A model generated the notes under the pieces. It saw nothing but the letters and a program-made list of their open reading frames with translations, was not told where the DNA came from and made no database searches. Made by a program: the position numbers and the translations under genes. 64,000 nucleotides of DNA from Amycolatopsis acididurans (GTDB lineage: Bacteria; Actinomycetota; Actinomycetes; Mycobacteriales; Pseudonocardiaceae), in the NCBI RefSeq assembly GCF_012328925.1, contig NZ_JAAXLS010000005.1:248001-312000 (forward strand), written 5' to 3'. Of this stretch, positions 45,387 through 53,706 are shown piece by piece. The first letter of the stretch is position 1. Each line of letters begins with the position of its first letter.

Positions 45387-45420
45387 GCGAGGGTGCGCAC
45401 AACGTGGTCCGCACCCTCGC
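45387..45420. terminator. Bidirectional terminator between glfT2-like gene and bpa
   Basis: GCGAGGGTGCG (45387-45397) pairs perfectly with 45410-45420 across a 12-nt loop, between two convergent genes. Confidence 0.75.
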
Positions 45421-45432
45421 GCCGGACGGTTC

Positions 45433-45990
45433 CTACAGGTACTGCCCGGTGCCGCTGATGCCAGGGGCCGGGCCGTCGCCGCGGGCCGCCGACGCGCCGG
45501 GCGGCAGGCCGCGGCGCATCTGCTCCAGCTGCACCCGTGCGGCCATCTGCTGCGCGAACAGCGCGGTCTGGATGCCGTGGAAGAGCCCCTCGAGCCAGCC
45601 GACGAGCTGGGCCTGCGCGATCCGCAGTTCGGCGTCCGACGGGGTGCTTCCGTCGGTGAACGGGCGCACCAGGCGCTCCAGTTCGCTCTGCAGTTCCGGT
45701 GCGAGCGCCTGCTCGAGCTCCTTGACCGAGGTCTGGTGGATCTCGCGCAGCCGTTCGCGGCTCGCGTCGTCCAGTGGTGCGGCGCGGACCTCCTCCAGCA
45801 GCTGCTTGATCATGGTGCCGATCCGCATCACCTTCGCCGGCTCTTCGACGAGGTCGCCGACCGACTCCTGGTGGTCTTCCTCACCAGGGGAGATGCGCGC
45901 CGTGCCCACGGGGGAACCGTCCGGGCCGACGACCACCACGTGCTGCGGCTGCTCGTCGGACTGCGGGTTGAGGTTGTTCGGCTGGGTCAT
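45433..45990 (-). CDS. bpa: Bacterial proteasome activator Bpa
   Basis: A 185-residue ATP-independent activator of the 20S proteasome. The central four-helix region (about 50-155) includes KVMRIGTMIKQLLEEVRAAPLD and a long coil up to AQQMAARVQLEQMRRGLPPG. The chain ends GTGQYL, the GQYL motif that docks into the proteasome alpha-ring pockets. ATG 45990 starts just before the family sequence; the upstream in-frame extension has no match. Its location beside wzm/wzt/glfT1 parallels mycobacterial Rv3780 next to Rv3781-Rv3783. Confidence 0.93.
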   Translation of the reverse strand: MTQPNNLNPQSDEQPQHVVVVGPDGSPVGTARISPGEEDHQESVGDLVEEPAKVMRIGTMIKQLLEEVRAAPLDDASRERLREIHQTSVKELEQALAPELQSELERLVRPFTDGSTPSDAELRIAQAQLVGWLEGLFHGIQTALFAQQMAARVQLEQMRRGLPPGASAARGDGPAPGISGTGQYL

Positions 45991-46118
45991 TGCTCCATCC
46001 TGGCGTGGTCGGCTGTGCCATTGTTCCGCCATCGAGCCTAGCGTTCCCCGGCGCGCGAGGGCGTACGCTCCTCGGACCCCGAACGCGCAGCGAAACTACC
46101 CCTCCGTACGGTGTCCAC

Positions 46119-47318
46119 ATGGCGTTCGACGTCGCTCGAATTCGTGGGTTGTTTCCCGCGCTGGGTGACGGCTGGATCCACTTCGACGGCCCTGCCGGAA
46201 TGCTGGTACCCGAACAGGTGGCCTCCGCCGTGTCCACGGCTATGCGCGCCCCGGTCTCCGGACCGGGTGGCGCGTTTCCGGCATCCCAGCGGGCGGAGAG
46301 CATTGTCACCGCCGCCCGCCGTGCCGTCGCCGACCTCGTCGGCACGGATCCGGCCGGGGTGGTGCTGGGGTCCAGTGCTGCCGTACTGCTGCGCCGCCTT
46401 GTCGACGCGATGTCCGAACGGTGGCAGCTCGGCGACGAGGTCGTCGTGTCCAGACTGGACGAGCAGGCCAACATCGCGCCGTGGCAGCACGCGGCCAAAC
46501 GCGTCGGCGCGATCGTGCGCTGGGGCGAGATCGACATCGAGACGTGCGAACTGCCCGCGTGGCAGTACGAGAACCTCGTCGGCGCGCGCACCAAGGCGGT
46601 CGCGATCACCGCGGCGTCCGGTTCGGTGGGCACGCGGCCGGACGTGCCGACCGTCGTGGAGTTCGCCAAACGGGTCGGCGCCACGGTCGTCGTGGACGCC
46701 AGCTACGCCGCGCCGTTCATCCCGCTCGACCTGCCGGAACTGGGCGCCGACGTGATCGTGGTGTCCGCGCAGGCCTGGGGTGGCCCCGCCGTCGGCGCGC
46801 TGGCGTTCCGCGACCCGGAGATGCTGGAGCGGCTGCCTTCGGCGTCGCTGGACCCCGGCGCGCGCGGCCCGGCGCGCCTCGAACTGGGGCCGCACGCGTA
46901 CCCGCTGCTCGCTGGGCTCATCGCGTCGATCGACTACCTGGCGGGCCTCGACGACGCCGCCACCGGTTCGCGTCGTGAGCGGCTGGTCACCTCGCTCGGT
47001 TCGGCGAAGTCCTACCACGCCGGGCTGCTCGCCCAGCTCAGCACGGAACTGCGCTCGCTGCCGCACGTGATGCTGATCGGCGACGCCATGCGCCGCATCC
47101 CCGCGCTCGCGTTCGCGATCGCGAACAAGAAGGCGCCCGAGATCGCCGATTTCCTCGCGTCGCAGGGACTGTGCGCGTTCGCCGACGAGGGCACCAGCGG
47201 TGTGTTCGCCGCGCTCGGAGTGGGCGAGGTCGGCGGGGCCGTCCGCATCGGCCTCGCCCACTACTCGAACGTCTTCGAGCTCAACCAGCTGGTGCGGGTG
47301 CTGGAAGAGCTGCGCTAG
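46119..47318 (+). CDS. Cysteine-desulfurase-like fold protein lacking the PLP lysine
   Basis: A 399-residue protein of the class V aminotransferase / Csd fold: IHFDGPAGMLVPEQVASAV at 16-34, GSSAAVLLRRLV near 84-95, and TVVVDASYAAPFIPLDL where the cofactor Asp strand should be. The usual S-G-H-K-x-x-G-P loop reads VSAQAWGGPAVGAL, so Ala replaces the Schiff-base lysine. No catalytic Cys loop is evident. Its position between bpa and a quinone oxidoreductase parallels Rv3778c near Rv3777 and Rv3780. It may be a non-PLP structural or regulatory relative. Start is ATG 46119. Confidence 0.82.
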   Translation: MAFDVARIRGLFPALGDGWIHFDGPAGMLVPEQVASAVSTAMRAPVSGPGGAFPASQRAESIVTAARRAVADLVGTDPAGVVLGSSAAVLLRRLVDAMSERWQLGDEVVVSRLDEQANIAPWQHAAKRVGAIVRWGEIDIETCELPAWQYENLVGARTKAVAITAASGSVGTRPDVPTVVEFAKRVGATVVVDASYAAPFIPLDLPELGADVIVVSAQAWGGPAVGALAFRDPEMLERLPSASLDPGARGPARLELGPHAYPLLAGLIASIDYLAGLDDAATGSRRERLVTSLGSAKSYHAGLLAQLSTELRSLPHVMLIGDAMRRIPALAFAIANKKAPEIADFLASQGLCAFADEGTSGVFAALGVGEVGGAVRIGLAHYSNVFELNQLVRVLEELR

Positions 47319-47340
47319 CCTGGCGCGCTTCGCGCTGCTG

Positions 47341-48312
47341 CTACACCGTGAGCAGGATCTTGCCGAACACGCCGCCCTCGTCCAGCGCGCGGTGCGCGTT
47401 GCCCGCCTCGGCCATGGGGATCGCCTGACCCACCACCGGCTGGATGGTGCCCTGCGCGACCAGCGGCCACAGTCGTTCGCGCACGTCCGCCACGATGCGG
47501 CCCTTGTCCTCGACGGGACGCGCGCGCAGTGTCGTGCCGGAGACGCTGGCGCGCTTGCCCATCAGCTTGCCGATGTTCAGCTCGCCCTTGCTGCCGCCCT
47601 GCATACCGATGATCGCGACCCGGCCGCCGGTGGCCAGCGCGTCGATGTTGCGGTCCAAATAGGACGCGCCCATGTTGTCGAGGATGACGTCGGCGCCCTT
47701 GGTCTCCTTCTTCAGTTCCTCGACGAAATCCTGCTCGCGGTAGTTGATCGCGATGTCCGCGCCGAGCTGCCTGCACCGCTCCAGCCGCTCCGCCGAACCC
47801 GCGGTCACGGCCACGGTCGCGCCCAGCGCCTTGCCGACCTGGATGGCGTGGGTGCCGATGCCGCCGGCGCCGCCGTGCACCAGCAGCACGTCGCCCTCGG
47901 ACAGGCCCGCGTCCATCACGACGTTGGACCACACCGTGCAGGCGACTTCGGGCAGCGCCGCGGCGGGCACCAGCCCGACCTCGCCGGGCACCGGCAGCAA
48001 CTGCACGGCGGGCACCACGACCTTCTCGGCGTAGCCGCCGCCGGCGAGCAGCGCGCACACCTCGTCGCCGACGGCCCAGCCCTCGACATCCTCACCGAGT
48101 TCGGCGATCGTGCCGGAGCATTCGAGCCCGAGGATCTCGCTCGCGCCACGCGGTGGCGGATAGAAGCCCTGGCGTTGCAGCAGGTCAGCACGGTTGACGG
48201 CGCTCGCAGCGACGTTGACGAGTACCTCGCCCTTACCCGGTCGCGGGTCGGGCACCTCGGTCCACTCCAGGTTCTCCGGGCCGCCGGACTCGCGGATCGT
48301 GATCGCACGCAT
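47341..48312 (-). CDS. NAD(P)H-quinone oxidoreductase, PIG3-type MDR
   Basis: A 323-residue zinc-free medium-chain dehydrogenase. MRAITIRESGGPENLEW starts the chain, NRADLLQRQGFYPPPRGAS near 39-57 is the PIG3 hallmark, and LVHGGAGGIGTHAIQVGKALGA near 144-165 is the NADPH-binding Rossmann motif. The zinc ligands of alcohol dehydrogenases are absent. It likely reduces quinones or other electrophiles in the cytoplasm. Synteny with mycobacterial Rv3777 supports the call. Confidence 0.9.
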   Translation of the reverse strand: MRAITIRESGGPENLEWTEVPDPRPGKGEVLVNVAASAVNRADLLQRQGFYPPPRGASEILGLECSGTIAELGEDVEGWAVGDEVCALLAGGGYAEKVVVPAVQLLPVPGEVGLVPAAALPEVACTVWSNVVMDAGLSEGDVLLVHGGAGGIGTHAIQVGKALGATVAVTAGSAERLERCRQLGADIAINYREQDFVEELKKETKGADVILDNMGASYLDRNIDALATGGRVAIIGMQGGSKGELNIGKLMGKRASVSGTTLRARPVEDKGRIVADVRERLWPLVAQGTIQPVVGQAIPMAEAGNAHRALDEGGVFGKILLTV

Positions 48313-48333
48313 GGGCCCGACCCTATATCCCGG

Positions 48334-49248
48334 CTAGCCGAGGGTCCGCGCGCCGAAGGTGTCGCAGCGGGCGGGGTCGCCGGTGGTGAAACCGGTGTTG
48401 AACCATTTTTCCCGCTGTGCGGAGGTGCCGTGGGTGAACTGCGAGGTGTCGACGTGTCCGCTGCCGAGGTTCTGCTGGATGTAGTCGTCGCCGATGCGGG
48501 ACGCGGTGTCCAGCGCGCGCTTGACGTCGTCCTGGGTGACGTCGGTGATCAGCGGTTTGCCACTGCTCGACGGCGTGGTCGTGGCGTGGTTGCCCCACAC
48601 CCCGGCGTAGCAGTCGGCCTGCAGTTCGAGACGGACCGAGCCGGACATGGGCCCGGTGTCGTTGCCGACGCGGCGTGAGGTGCCGAGGAGGTCCTGCACG
48701 TGGTGGCCGTACTCGTGGGCGAGCACGTAGGCCTCGGTGAACGGGCCGCCCTGGGCGCCGAAGCGCTGCTGGAGCTCGGTGAAGAAGGACAGGTCGATGT
48801 AGACCTCGGAGTCGGCGGGGCAGTAGAACGGGCCGGTGTCGGAGGTCGCGCTGCCGCAGCCGGTGCGCACGCCACCGTTGAAGAAGTTGGTGGTGGCCTT
48901 GCGGTAGGTCTTGCCGGAGCGGGCGAACTGGTCGGTCCAGTAGTCCTGGATCGAGTTGATCATCGCGACGACGGCGCAGTCGTGGTTGCGGTTGGCGTCG
49001 GCACCGGTGCGGCATGCCGAGGCGAGCGAGCCGTTGCTGACCTGCTGGCCGGAGCCGAGCTGGGTGAGCCCGGAGGCGCCGCTCGGTGTGCTCACGCCGC
49101 CGAGCTGGCTGAGCACGAAGTAGATGACGAGCCCGACCACGCCGAGCCCGCCGCCGCCGAGCAGAACCCGGCCACCCACACCGCCGCCCCCGCCGCGGAG
49201 GTCGGAGACCTCGGAAGCGTCGAGCCCGGCGTCGTCATCGAACCTCAT
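48334..49248 (-). CDS. Neutral zinc metallopeptidase, YpfJ family, membrane anchored
   Basis: A 304-residue protein. A Gly-rich cytoplasmic start (residues 1-27) leads to a membrane helix (about 28-47, LLGGGGLGVVGLVIYFVLSQ). The outside domain carries the zinc motif HEYGHH in VLAHEYGHHVQDLLGT, plus CSRT/CNHDC-type cysteines (ACRTGADANRNHDCAV) and GPFYCPADSEVYIDLSFF. This is the DUF2268-like 'neutral zinc metallopeptidase' group; substrates are not known. Its start is about 65 bp from a hairpin that ends a separate minus-strand transcript. Confidence 0.87.
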   Translation of the reverse strand: MRFDDDAGLDASEVSDLRGGGGGVGGRVLLGGGGLGVVGLVIYFVLSQLGGVSTPSGASGLTQLGSGQQVSNGSLASACRTGADANRNHDCAVVAMINSIQDYWTDQFARSGKTYRKATTNFFNGGVRTGCGSATSDTGPFYCPADSEVYIDLSFFTELQQRFGAQGGPFTEAYVLAHEYGHHVQDLLGTSRRVGNDTGPMSGSVRLELQADCYAGVWGNHATTTPSSSGKPLITDVTQDDVKRALDTASRIGDDYIQQNLGSGHVDTSQFTHGTSAQREKWFNTGFTTGDPARCDTFGARTLG

Positions 49249-49312
49249 AGGTCCGGAAGGGTACTTACGGCGCCGTTCGTCACGGCTATCCGGCTTGCGT
49301 AGCAGAAAAAGG

Positions 49313-49348
49313 ACCTGGGTGCGGCGATCGCAGGAGCCGCACCCAGGT
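49313..49348 (-). terminator. Rho-independent terminator (minus strand)
   Basis: A 13-bp perfect stem, ACCTGGGTGCGGC at 49313-49325 with 49336-49348, followed on the minus strand by CCTTTTTCT. It faces a transcript arriving from above 49348 and starts right after the stop of a small minus-strand ORF. Confidence 0.8.
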
Positions 49349-49477
49349 TCACCGAGGTTGTCTTGGTGATGGCGGTTGGCTGCCTCTCAGGCCGACGAGC
49401 CGCACTGCCGGTGCGGACACGGAGACCGCGCCGAAACAGGCGAGAACTTCGCCGTTGATGCGCGAGAGGTTCGAGCG
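49349..49477 (-). CDS. Candidate small protein or leader peptide (42 residues)
   Basis: ATG 49477 gives a 42-residue frame starting MRSNLSRINGEVLACFGAV, with GC-rich third positions over the first 31 codons and more mixed codons after that. Its TGA abuts a perfect intrinsic terminator, so a short transcript of about 130-200 nt is likely. No clear Shine-Dalgarno is visible. It could be a small protein, a leader peptide or part of a small RNA; I do not recognise it. Confidence 0.35.
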   Translation of the reverse strand, partial: RSNLSRINGEVLACFGAVSVSAPAVRLVGLRGSQPPSPRQPR

Positions 49478-49769
49478 CATTGGATTGACACCCGTGCTGC
49501 TCACAGTCTCGACCGAATTGGCTTCAACACACTCCGGCCGTGGGTACACAGCGGACAGTCAACCGCGAGGGATTATTCGCCATTGAACCACCTACCCTCT
49601 CCCGGCGGTGGTACCACGAGGTGCTCCGGGGTGTGCGCCTCCGACGCGGTACCGGTCCTCCGATAACACCAAGGATGCGCCTTTCCGTAGCAAGTCTCAA
49701 CCGTTCCGTTATCCCTCTTCCGGGGACAATCGCGCAGCGGTCCCCCGGCGGGGGCATACGCGGCGCGGC

Positions 49770-49775
49770 TAGTCT
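49770..49775 (+). promoter_or_regulatory. -10 box (TAGTCT) for leaderless marR transcript
   Basis: TAGTCT fits TAnnnT and ends 6 nt before ATG 49782 without room for a ribosome site. The rest of the roughly 300 bases upstream (49478-49769) shows no gene. Confidence 0.45.
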
Positions 49776-49781
49776 CGGTCC

Positions 49782-50246
49782 ATGAGTGACGTGCGGTGGC
49801 TGACCCCGCAGGAGATGCTCGCCTGGCGGTCCTACATCGTGTCCACCATGAGCCTGCGCCAGCGGCTGCACCGCGAACTCAGCGAGGCGCACGGAATCTC
49901 GCTCATCGACTACGAGGTCCTGGTGGTCCTCGACTCCGAGTCCGACAAGCGGATGCGGATGTCGGAGCTGGCGGCGTTGCTGGGGTCGACCAAGAGCAGG
50001 CTGTCGCACCAGGTCGGCAGGATGGAGGAGGCCGGCGTCCTGCGGCGCGTGCCCGATCCCGAGGACAAGCGCGGTGTGGTGGCCGAGCTGACCGGCGCGG
50101 GGGAGGCCGTGCTGAAGGAAGCGGCGCCGACGCACGTCGAGGGCGTGCGGGCGCACCTGATCGACCTGCTGAGCCCGGAGGAGCAGCGGGTGATGGGGCA
50201 GGCCTTCTCGCGGGTGCTCGAACACCTGAATCGGCTCGGTGACTGA
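49782..50246 (+). CDS. MarR-family transcriptional regulator
   Basis: A 154-residue winged-helix regulator. The recognition region is RMSELAALLGSTKSRLSHQVGRMEEAG (about 65-91) and the wing is RRVPDPEDKRGVVAELTGAG. It would dimerise and bind palindromic DNA, usually near its own gene, responding to a phenolic or other small ligand. No adjacent enzyme or pump points to a ligand. The gene is followed 24 bp later by a tRNA. Confidence 0.9.
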   Translation: MSDVRWLTPQEMLAWRSYIVSTMSLRQRLHRELSEAHGISLIDYEVLVVLDSESDKRMRMSELAALLGSTKSRLSHQVGRMEEAGVLRRVPDPEDKRGVVAELTGAGEAVLKEAAPTHVEGVRAHLIDLLSPEEQRVMGQAFSRVLEHLNRLGD

Positions 50247-50269
50247 CGGGCTACCCTGAGCCTGTACCG

Positions 50270-50354
50270 GGAAGCGTGGCAGAGCGGCCGAATGCACTCG
50301 CCTTGAAAGCGAGCGTCGGGAAACCGACCGGGGGTTCAAATCCCTCCGCTTCCG
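50270..50354 (+). tRNA. tRNA-Ser (anticodon TGA)
   Basis: The acceptor stem GGAAGCG (50270-50276) pairs with CGCTTCC (50347-50353). The anticodon arm reads CTCGCCTTGAAAGCGAG with TGA as anticodon. A long variable arm (about CGTCGGGAAACCGACCG) is typical of serine tRNA, and GGGGGTTCAAATCCC is the T arm. CCA is not encoded. Confidence 0.96.
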
Positions 50355-50973
50355 CTTGGTTGACCAGGGCATACGGCGGGTCGGGCATCTTTGACCGACG
50401 CTCCGGCAGGTGTCCTGGTCTCATTTGCGGTCTCATTTGCCGTCAGGGTTGCGGCGGCCCCGTTCGGGCACGGAGGCCGACGCGTTGCGAGGTGGTCCCC
50501 GTCTGTTCCGCCGCGCGGCGTTGTCTTCATGGTGTCTCTTCCGCGCTCGGCGATCGAGGGCACCGGCTGGGTTCAGCGGGTCGGAGGTACCGCAGTTCAT
50601 CCGCGACCGAGGCATCCAGTTCCCACCGTTCGGTCCCGACCACCTCATCAACTCGCTACGGAACCTCGTCGGCCTTACCCAGGGGTAACGGAGAATTCCC
50701 AAGCGCCGCAACGGAATCCGTGGCCGATGATCGCCGCTGCCGACCGGAATTGGTGCCATCTCGGGGAAAAGTGTCACAAGTCGACTTCATGATCACGTTC
50801 CGTCGTTAGCCAGGACGGGTGAAGTGCAATTTGCTGTCCTAAACCCGCAGCACGTATGTCGGTATGCGGTAGGCTCGCCGCGCCGAGATCGCTCCCAGCG
50901 TCGGGACGGCTCAACCGCATAGCCCGAATGCGCGTTTCGGCTCCCTGTTGCTGCCCTGAGACGGGAAGGACCC
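50355..50973. other. Gene-poor region downstream of tRNA-Ser
   Basis: About 620 bases with no convincing gene. Several short frames exist on both strands but none has a ribosome site together with normal codon bias. A plus-strand frame near 50570-50688 reads EVPQFIRDRGIQFPPFGPD and ends at a TAA, which looks like a decayed coding end. The direct tandem TCTCATTTGC near 50420-50440 is the only repeat seen. A degenerate element next to the tRNA is possible. Promoters for the conservon lie near its 3' end. Confidence 0.45.
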
Positions 50974-52359
50974 ATGTCCGAATCGCCAGTAACCGGCGTG
51001 CCCGCTGGAGAGCCGGACGCGGTTCGCCAGGCGCGGTCGCACCTGCTGCGCATCGTCGCCGTCGTCGTCGCGATCGTGGCGGCGCTGGGGGCCGCCGGTG
51101 TCGTGCTCAGCCTTGTCGGACCAGCGTCCTGGACCATGTTCGTCTCGCTCGGCGTCGCGGTGGCCTGCGTCGCCGTCGTGGTGATCGCCGCGATCCGTGC
51201 CGACGACGCCGTGCGCGGGTTCGCGTTCGCCCCGCCGCCGCAACCGTTTTCGCCGATACCGGCGCCGGATCCGGTGGCGCGGGACGCCGTCTTCGGCGAC
51301 GACGCCGGGCAGCGGCGCGAGGTGTTCGGCAAGCTCGCGCGGCGCCTGCAGTCACTGGTCAACCGCGCGATCCAGCGCGTGGACGCGCTCGAACGCGACA
51401 TCGAGGATCCGGATCTGCTGCGCGGCCTCTACGAGGTCGACCACCTCGCCACGCGCGTACGCCGCCAGGCCGAGAACCTCGCGGTGCTCGGCGGCGGCAC
51501 CCCGCAGCGCCGGTCGAACGCGCCGGTGCCCGTGTACGCCGTGCTGCGGTCGGCGGTCGCGGAAATCGAGCACTACAAGCAGATCAGCATCGTTCCCATC
51601 GAGGACGTCAGCCTGCACGGGCACGTCGTCGCCGAGGTCATCCACCTGCTCGCGGAACTGCTCGAGAACGCCACCACCTTCACCGCGCCCGACGCGCCGA
51701 AGGTCGTGCTGCGCGCGCAGAAGGTCACCGCGGGTCTCGCGATCGAGGTGCAGGACCGCGGGCTCGGCATGACCCCGGACGACCTCGAGGGCATCAACCG
51801 GCTGCTGGCCGGCGCCGCCGAGATCGACCTGGGCGAACTGTTCCAGGACGGCCGCATCGGTATCGCCGTCGTCAAGGAACTCGCGCAGCGCCACGGCATC
51901 CGGGTTCGCCTGCAGACCAACATCTTCGGTGGCATCGACGCCGCCGTCGTCCTGCCGCACAACCTGATCGGCGACACGAACGCGGTGGTGGAGCGCCCGA
52001 CCCCCGCTCCGCGGCCCGCGCCGCCCGCCGAACCGGTGCGGCTGGAAGCACCAACGTCACAGTTGCCGCAGCTGCCGACGCGCGAACCGGGCCACGCCTA
52101 CACTCCGGCCCCGGTCGCCGTCGACGACTCCACGGACTGGGGGGCCGTGGACGAAACGGCCCGACCACCCTTGCCGCAGCGCCGCGGCTCCCATTTGCGG
52201 CCCGAACTGCTGGAACCGCCGGCCGCGACCCGCCCCCTGCCTGGCCACAACACCAATTTGATGGCAACCGTTCAGAAGGGGCTCGACCGCGGCCGAGAAG
52301 AGGAGCGGAACGAGCCCGGCACCGCGCAAGGAGAGTCGCCCCTATGGCCGAAGATCTGA
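50974..52359 (+). CDS. Conservon histidine-kinase-like protein (CvnA type)
   Basis: A 461-residue membrane protein. Two helices (about 25-50 and 55-75) are followed by a coiled region with a DHLATRVRRQAENLAVLGG motif in place of a standard H-box, and a HATPase domain with N-box ELLENATTF (about 226-234) and G-box DRGLGMTPDD (about 264-273). The C-terminus (about 330-461) is Pro-rich. No sensor domain beyond the two helices is present. ATG 50974 follows GGAAGGA. In Streptomyces conservons this protein forms a membrane complex with CvnB, C and D, which follow here in order. Confidence 0.88.
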   Translation: MSESPVTGVPAGEPDAVRQARSHLLRIVAVVVAIVAALGAAGVVLSLVGPASWTMFVSLGVAVACVAVVVIAAIRADDAVRGFAFAPPPQPFSPIPAPDPVARDAVFGDDAGQRREVFGKLARRLQSLVNRAIQRVDALERDIEDPDLLRGLYEVDHLATRVRRQAENLAVLGGGTPQRRSNAPVPVYAVLRSAVAEIEHYKQISIVPIEDVSLHGHVVAEVIHLLAELLENATTFTAPDAPKVVLRAQKVTAGLAIEVQDRGLGMTPDDLEGINRLLAGAAEIDLGELFQDGRIGIAVVKELAQRHGIRVRLQTNIFGGIDAAVVLPHNLIGDTNAVVERPTPAPRPAPPAEPVRLEAPTSQLPQLPTREPGHAYTPAPVAVDDSTDWGAVDETARPPLPQRRGSHLRPELLEPPAATRPLPGHNTNLMATVQKGLDRGREEERNEPGTAQGESPLWPKI

Positions 52360-52748
52360 CCTGGCTGCTGAGCCGACTGTCCGAGAAGGTCCCTGGCACA
52401 CGCAGTGCGGTCCTGCTGTCGGCGGACGGGATCGCGAAATCGTGGCACGGACTCGACCAGGACGGCGCCGAGACGCTCGCGGCGATGGCCAGCGGCCTGT
52501 GCTCGCTGTCGCAGCAGGTCGGCACCCGGTTCAGCGGTGGGGAAGGCGTTCGCCAGGTCCTCGCCGAACTCGGCGACATCATCCTGTTCGTGACCGCCGC
52601 GAGCGTCGGCACCGTGCTCGCGGTGCTCGCCAGCCGCGAGGTCGACGCGGGCATCCTGAGCTACGAGATGGGCAGGCTCAGCACGCAGATCCCGGCCTAC
52701 CTCGCAACCCCCGCGCGTCAGCAGGCGGCGGTCAACGGGAACTGGTGA
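52344..52748 (+). CDS. Roadblock/LC7-domain protein (CvnB type)
   Basis: A 134-residue protein: LTWLLSRLSEKVPGTRSAVLLSADGIAKSW opens the Roadblock fold and continues with ETLAAMASGLCSLSQQV and VLAELGDIILFVTAASVGTVLAVLAS. Roadblock proteins act as scaffolds or GTPase-activating partners for small GTPases. ATG 52344 overlaps the kinase gene by 16 nt and follows AAGGAGAG. It should partner the GTPase encoded at 53093. Confidence 0.92.
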   Translation: MAEDLTWLLSRLSEKVPGTRSAVLLSADGIAKSWHGLDQDGAETLAAMASGLCSLSQQVGTRFSGGEGVRQVLAELGDIILFVTAASVGTVLAVLASREVDAGILSYEMGRLSTQIPAYLATPARQQAAVNGNW

Positions 52749-52749
52749 G

Positions 52750-53112
52750 ATGACCAGCCCCGAAGAGGAGCAGGAGGCCGTAGAACTATGGGAGCGCCCG
52801 TACACGGTGACAGGCGGGCGCACACATCCCAGCAGGTCGCTCGACCTCATGTCGCTCGTGCGGGCCACCGGCCGCGCCAAGGTGCCGGTGGACCGTCTTG
52901 GCCGCGAGCACGCTCAGGCGCTGCGACTGTGCACCCGCACGGTGTCGGTCGCCGAGGTCGCGGCGCATCTCAAACAACCCGTGATCGTCACGAAGGTGCT
53001 GCTGTCCGACCTGATCGAATCGGGTGCGGTAGCCACCAGATCCCCCGCCACCGTGGACACCTCCGACCCGGTCCGACTGAAGGCGTTGCTTGATGGTCTC
53101 CGACGGCTCTGA
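52750..53112 (+). CDS. DUF742 protein (CvnC type)
   Basis: A 120-residue protein with the DUF742 pattern: VRPYTVTGGRTHPS-like start (RPYTVTGGRTHPSRSLDLMSLV), then CTRTVSVAEVAAHLKQPVIVTKVLLSDLIESG, a winged-helix-like segment. It may bind DNA or a protein partner; function within conservons is unsettled. It starts 1 nt after the Roadblock stop and overlaps the GTPase gene by 20 nt. Confidence 0.9.
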   Translation: MTSPEEEQEAVELWERPYTVTGGRTHPSRSLDLMSLVRATGRAKVPVDRLGREHAQALRLCTRTVSVAEVAAHLKQPVIVTKVLLSDLIESGAVATRSPATVDTSDPVRLKALLDGLRRL

Positions 53113-53704
53113 AGAATTCCCGATCCAGTTCAAGATCCTGATCGCCGGCGGGTTCGGCGTCGGCAAGACGACGTTCGTCGGTGCGGTGAGCGAGATCCCG
53201 CCGCTGACCACCGAGGAACGGCTGACCACCGCGAGCATCGGTACCGACAGCGTCGCCGGTGTCGAGGGCAAGACGACCACGACGGTCGCGATGGACTTCG
53301 GGCGCATCACGCTCACCGAGCAGAACATGATCCTGTATCTGTTCGGAACGCCCGGGCAGCACCGGTTCTGGTTCATGTGGGACGAGCTTTCCCGCGGCGC
53401 GCTCGGCGCGGTCGTGCTCGCCGACACCCGCCGCCTGCAGGACTGCTTCGCCGCGATCGAGTTCTTCGAGCGGCGCCGGATCCGGTTCTTGGTCGCCATC
53501 AACGAGTTCGACGGCGCGTACCGGTACCAGCCGGGCGAACTGCGGGCGGCGCTGGACCTCAAACCACACGTGCCGCTCCTCCGGTGCGACGCCCGCGTCG
53601 GCCGTTCCGCGACCGACGTGCTGGTCACGCTCGTCGAGCACGTGGCGTCGCTGTTCGTCACCCAGCATGAAAGCGCTTTCCAAGCCGATCCGATACGGAG
53701 CTAG
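53093..53704 (+). CDS. Conservon small GTPase (CvnD type)
   Basis: A 203-residue GTP-binding protein. Walker A is AGGFGVGKTTFVG (about 18-30), the switch region carries TTTTVAMDFGR, LFGTPGQHRFWFMW is the G3 equivalent (D replaced by G-T-P as in this family), and AINEFDGA replaces NKxD. The family is MglA/Arl-like in fold. ATG 53093 lies within the DUF742 gene. It is the switch of the conservon complex, regulated by the Roadblock and kinase-like partners. Confidence 0.92.
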   Translation: MVSDGSEEFPIQFKILIAGGFGVGKTTFVGAVSEIPPLTTEERLTTASIGTDSVAGVEGKTTTTVAMDFGRITLTEQNMILYLFGTPGQHRFWFMWDELSRGALGAVVLADTRRLQDCFAAIEFFERRRIRFLVAINEFDGAYRYQPGELRAALDLKPHVPLLRCDARVGRSATDVLVTLVEHVASLFVTQHESAFQADPIRS

Positions 53705-53706
53705 CC

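Noticed and set aside
49376..49666. A 96-codon plus-strand frame upstream of marR
   Set aside because: No ribosome site, irregular codon third positions, and it overlaps the minus-strand terminator-associated ORF.
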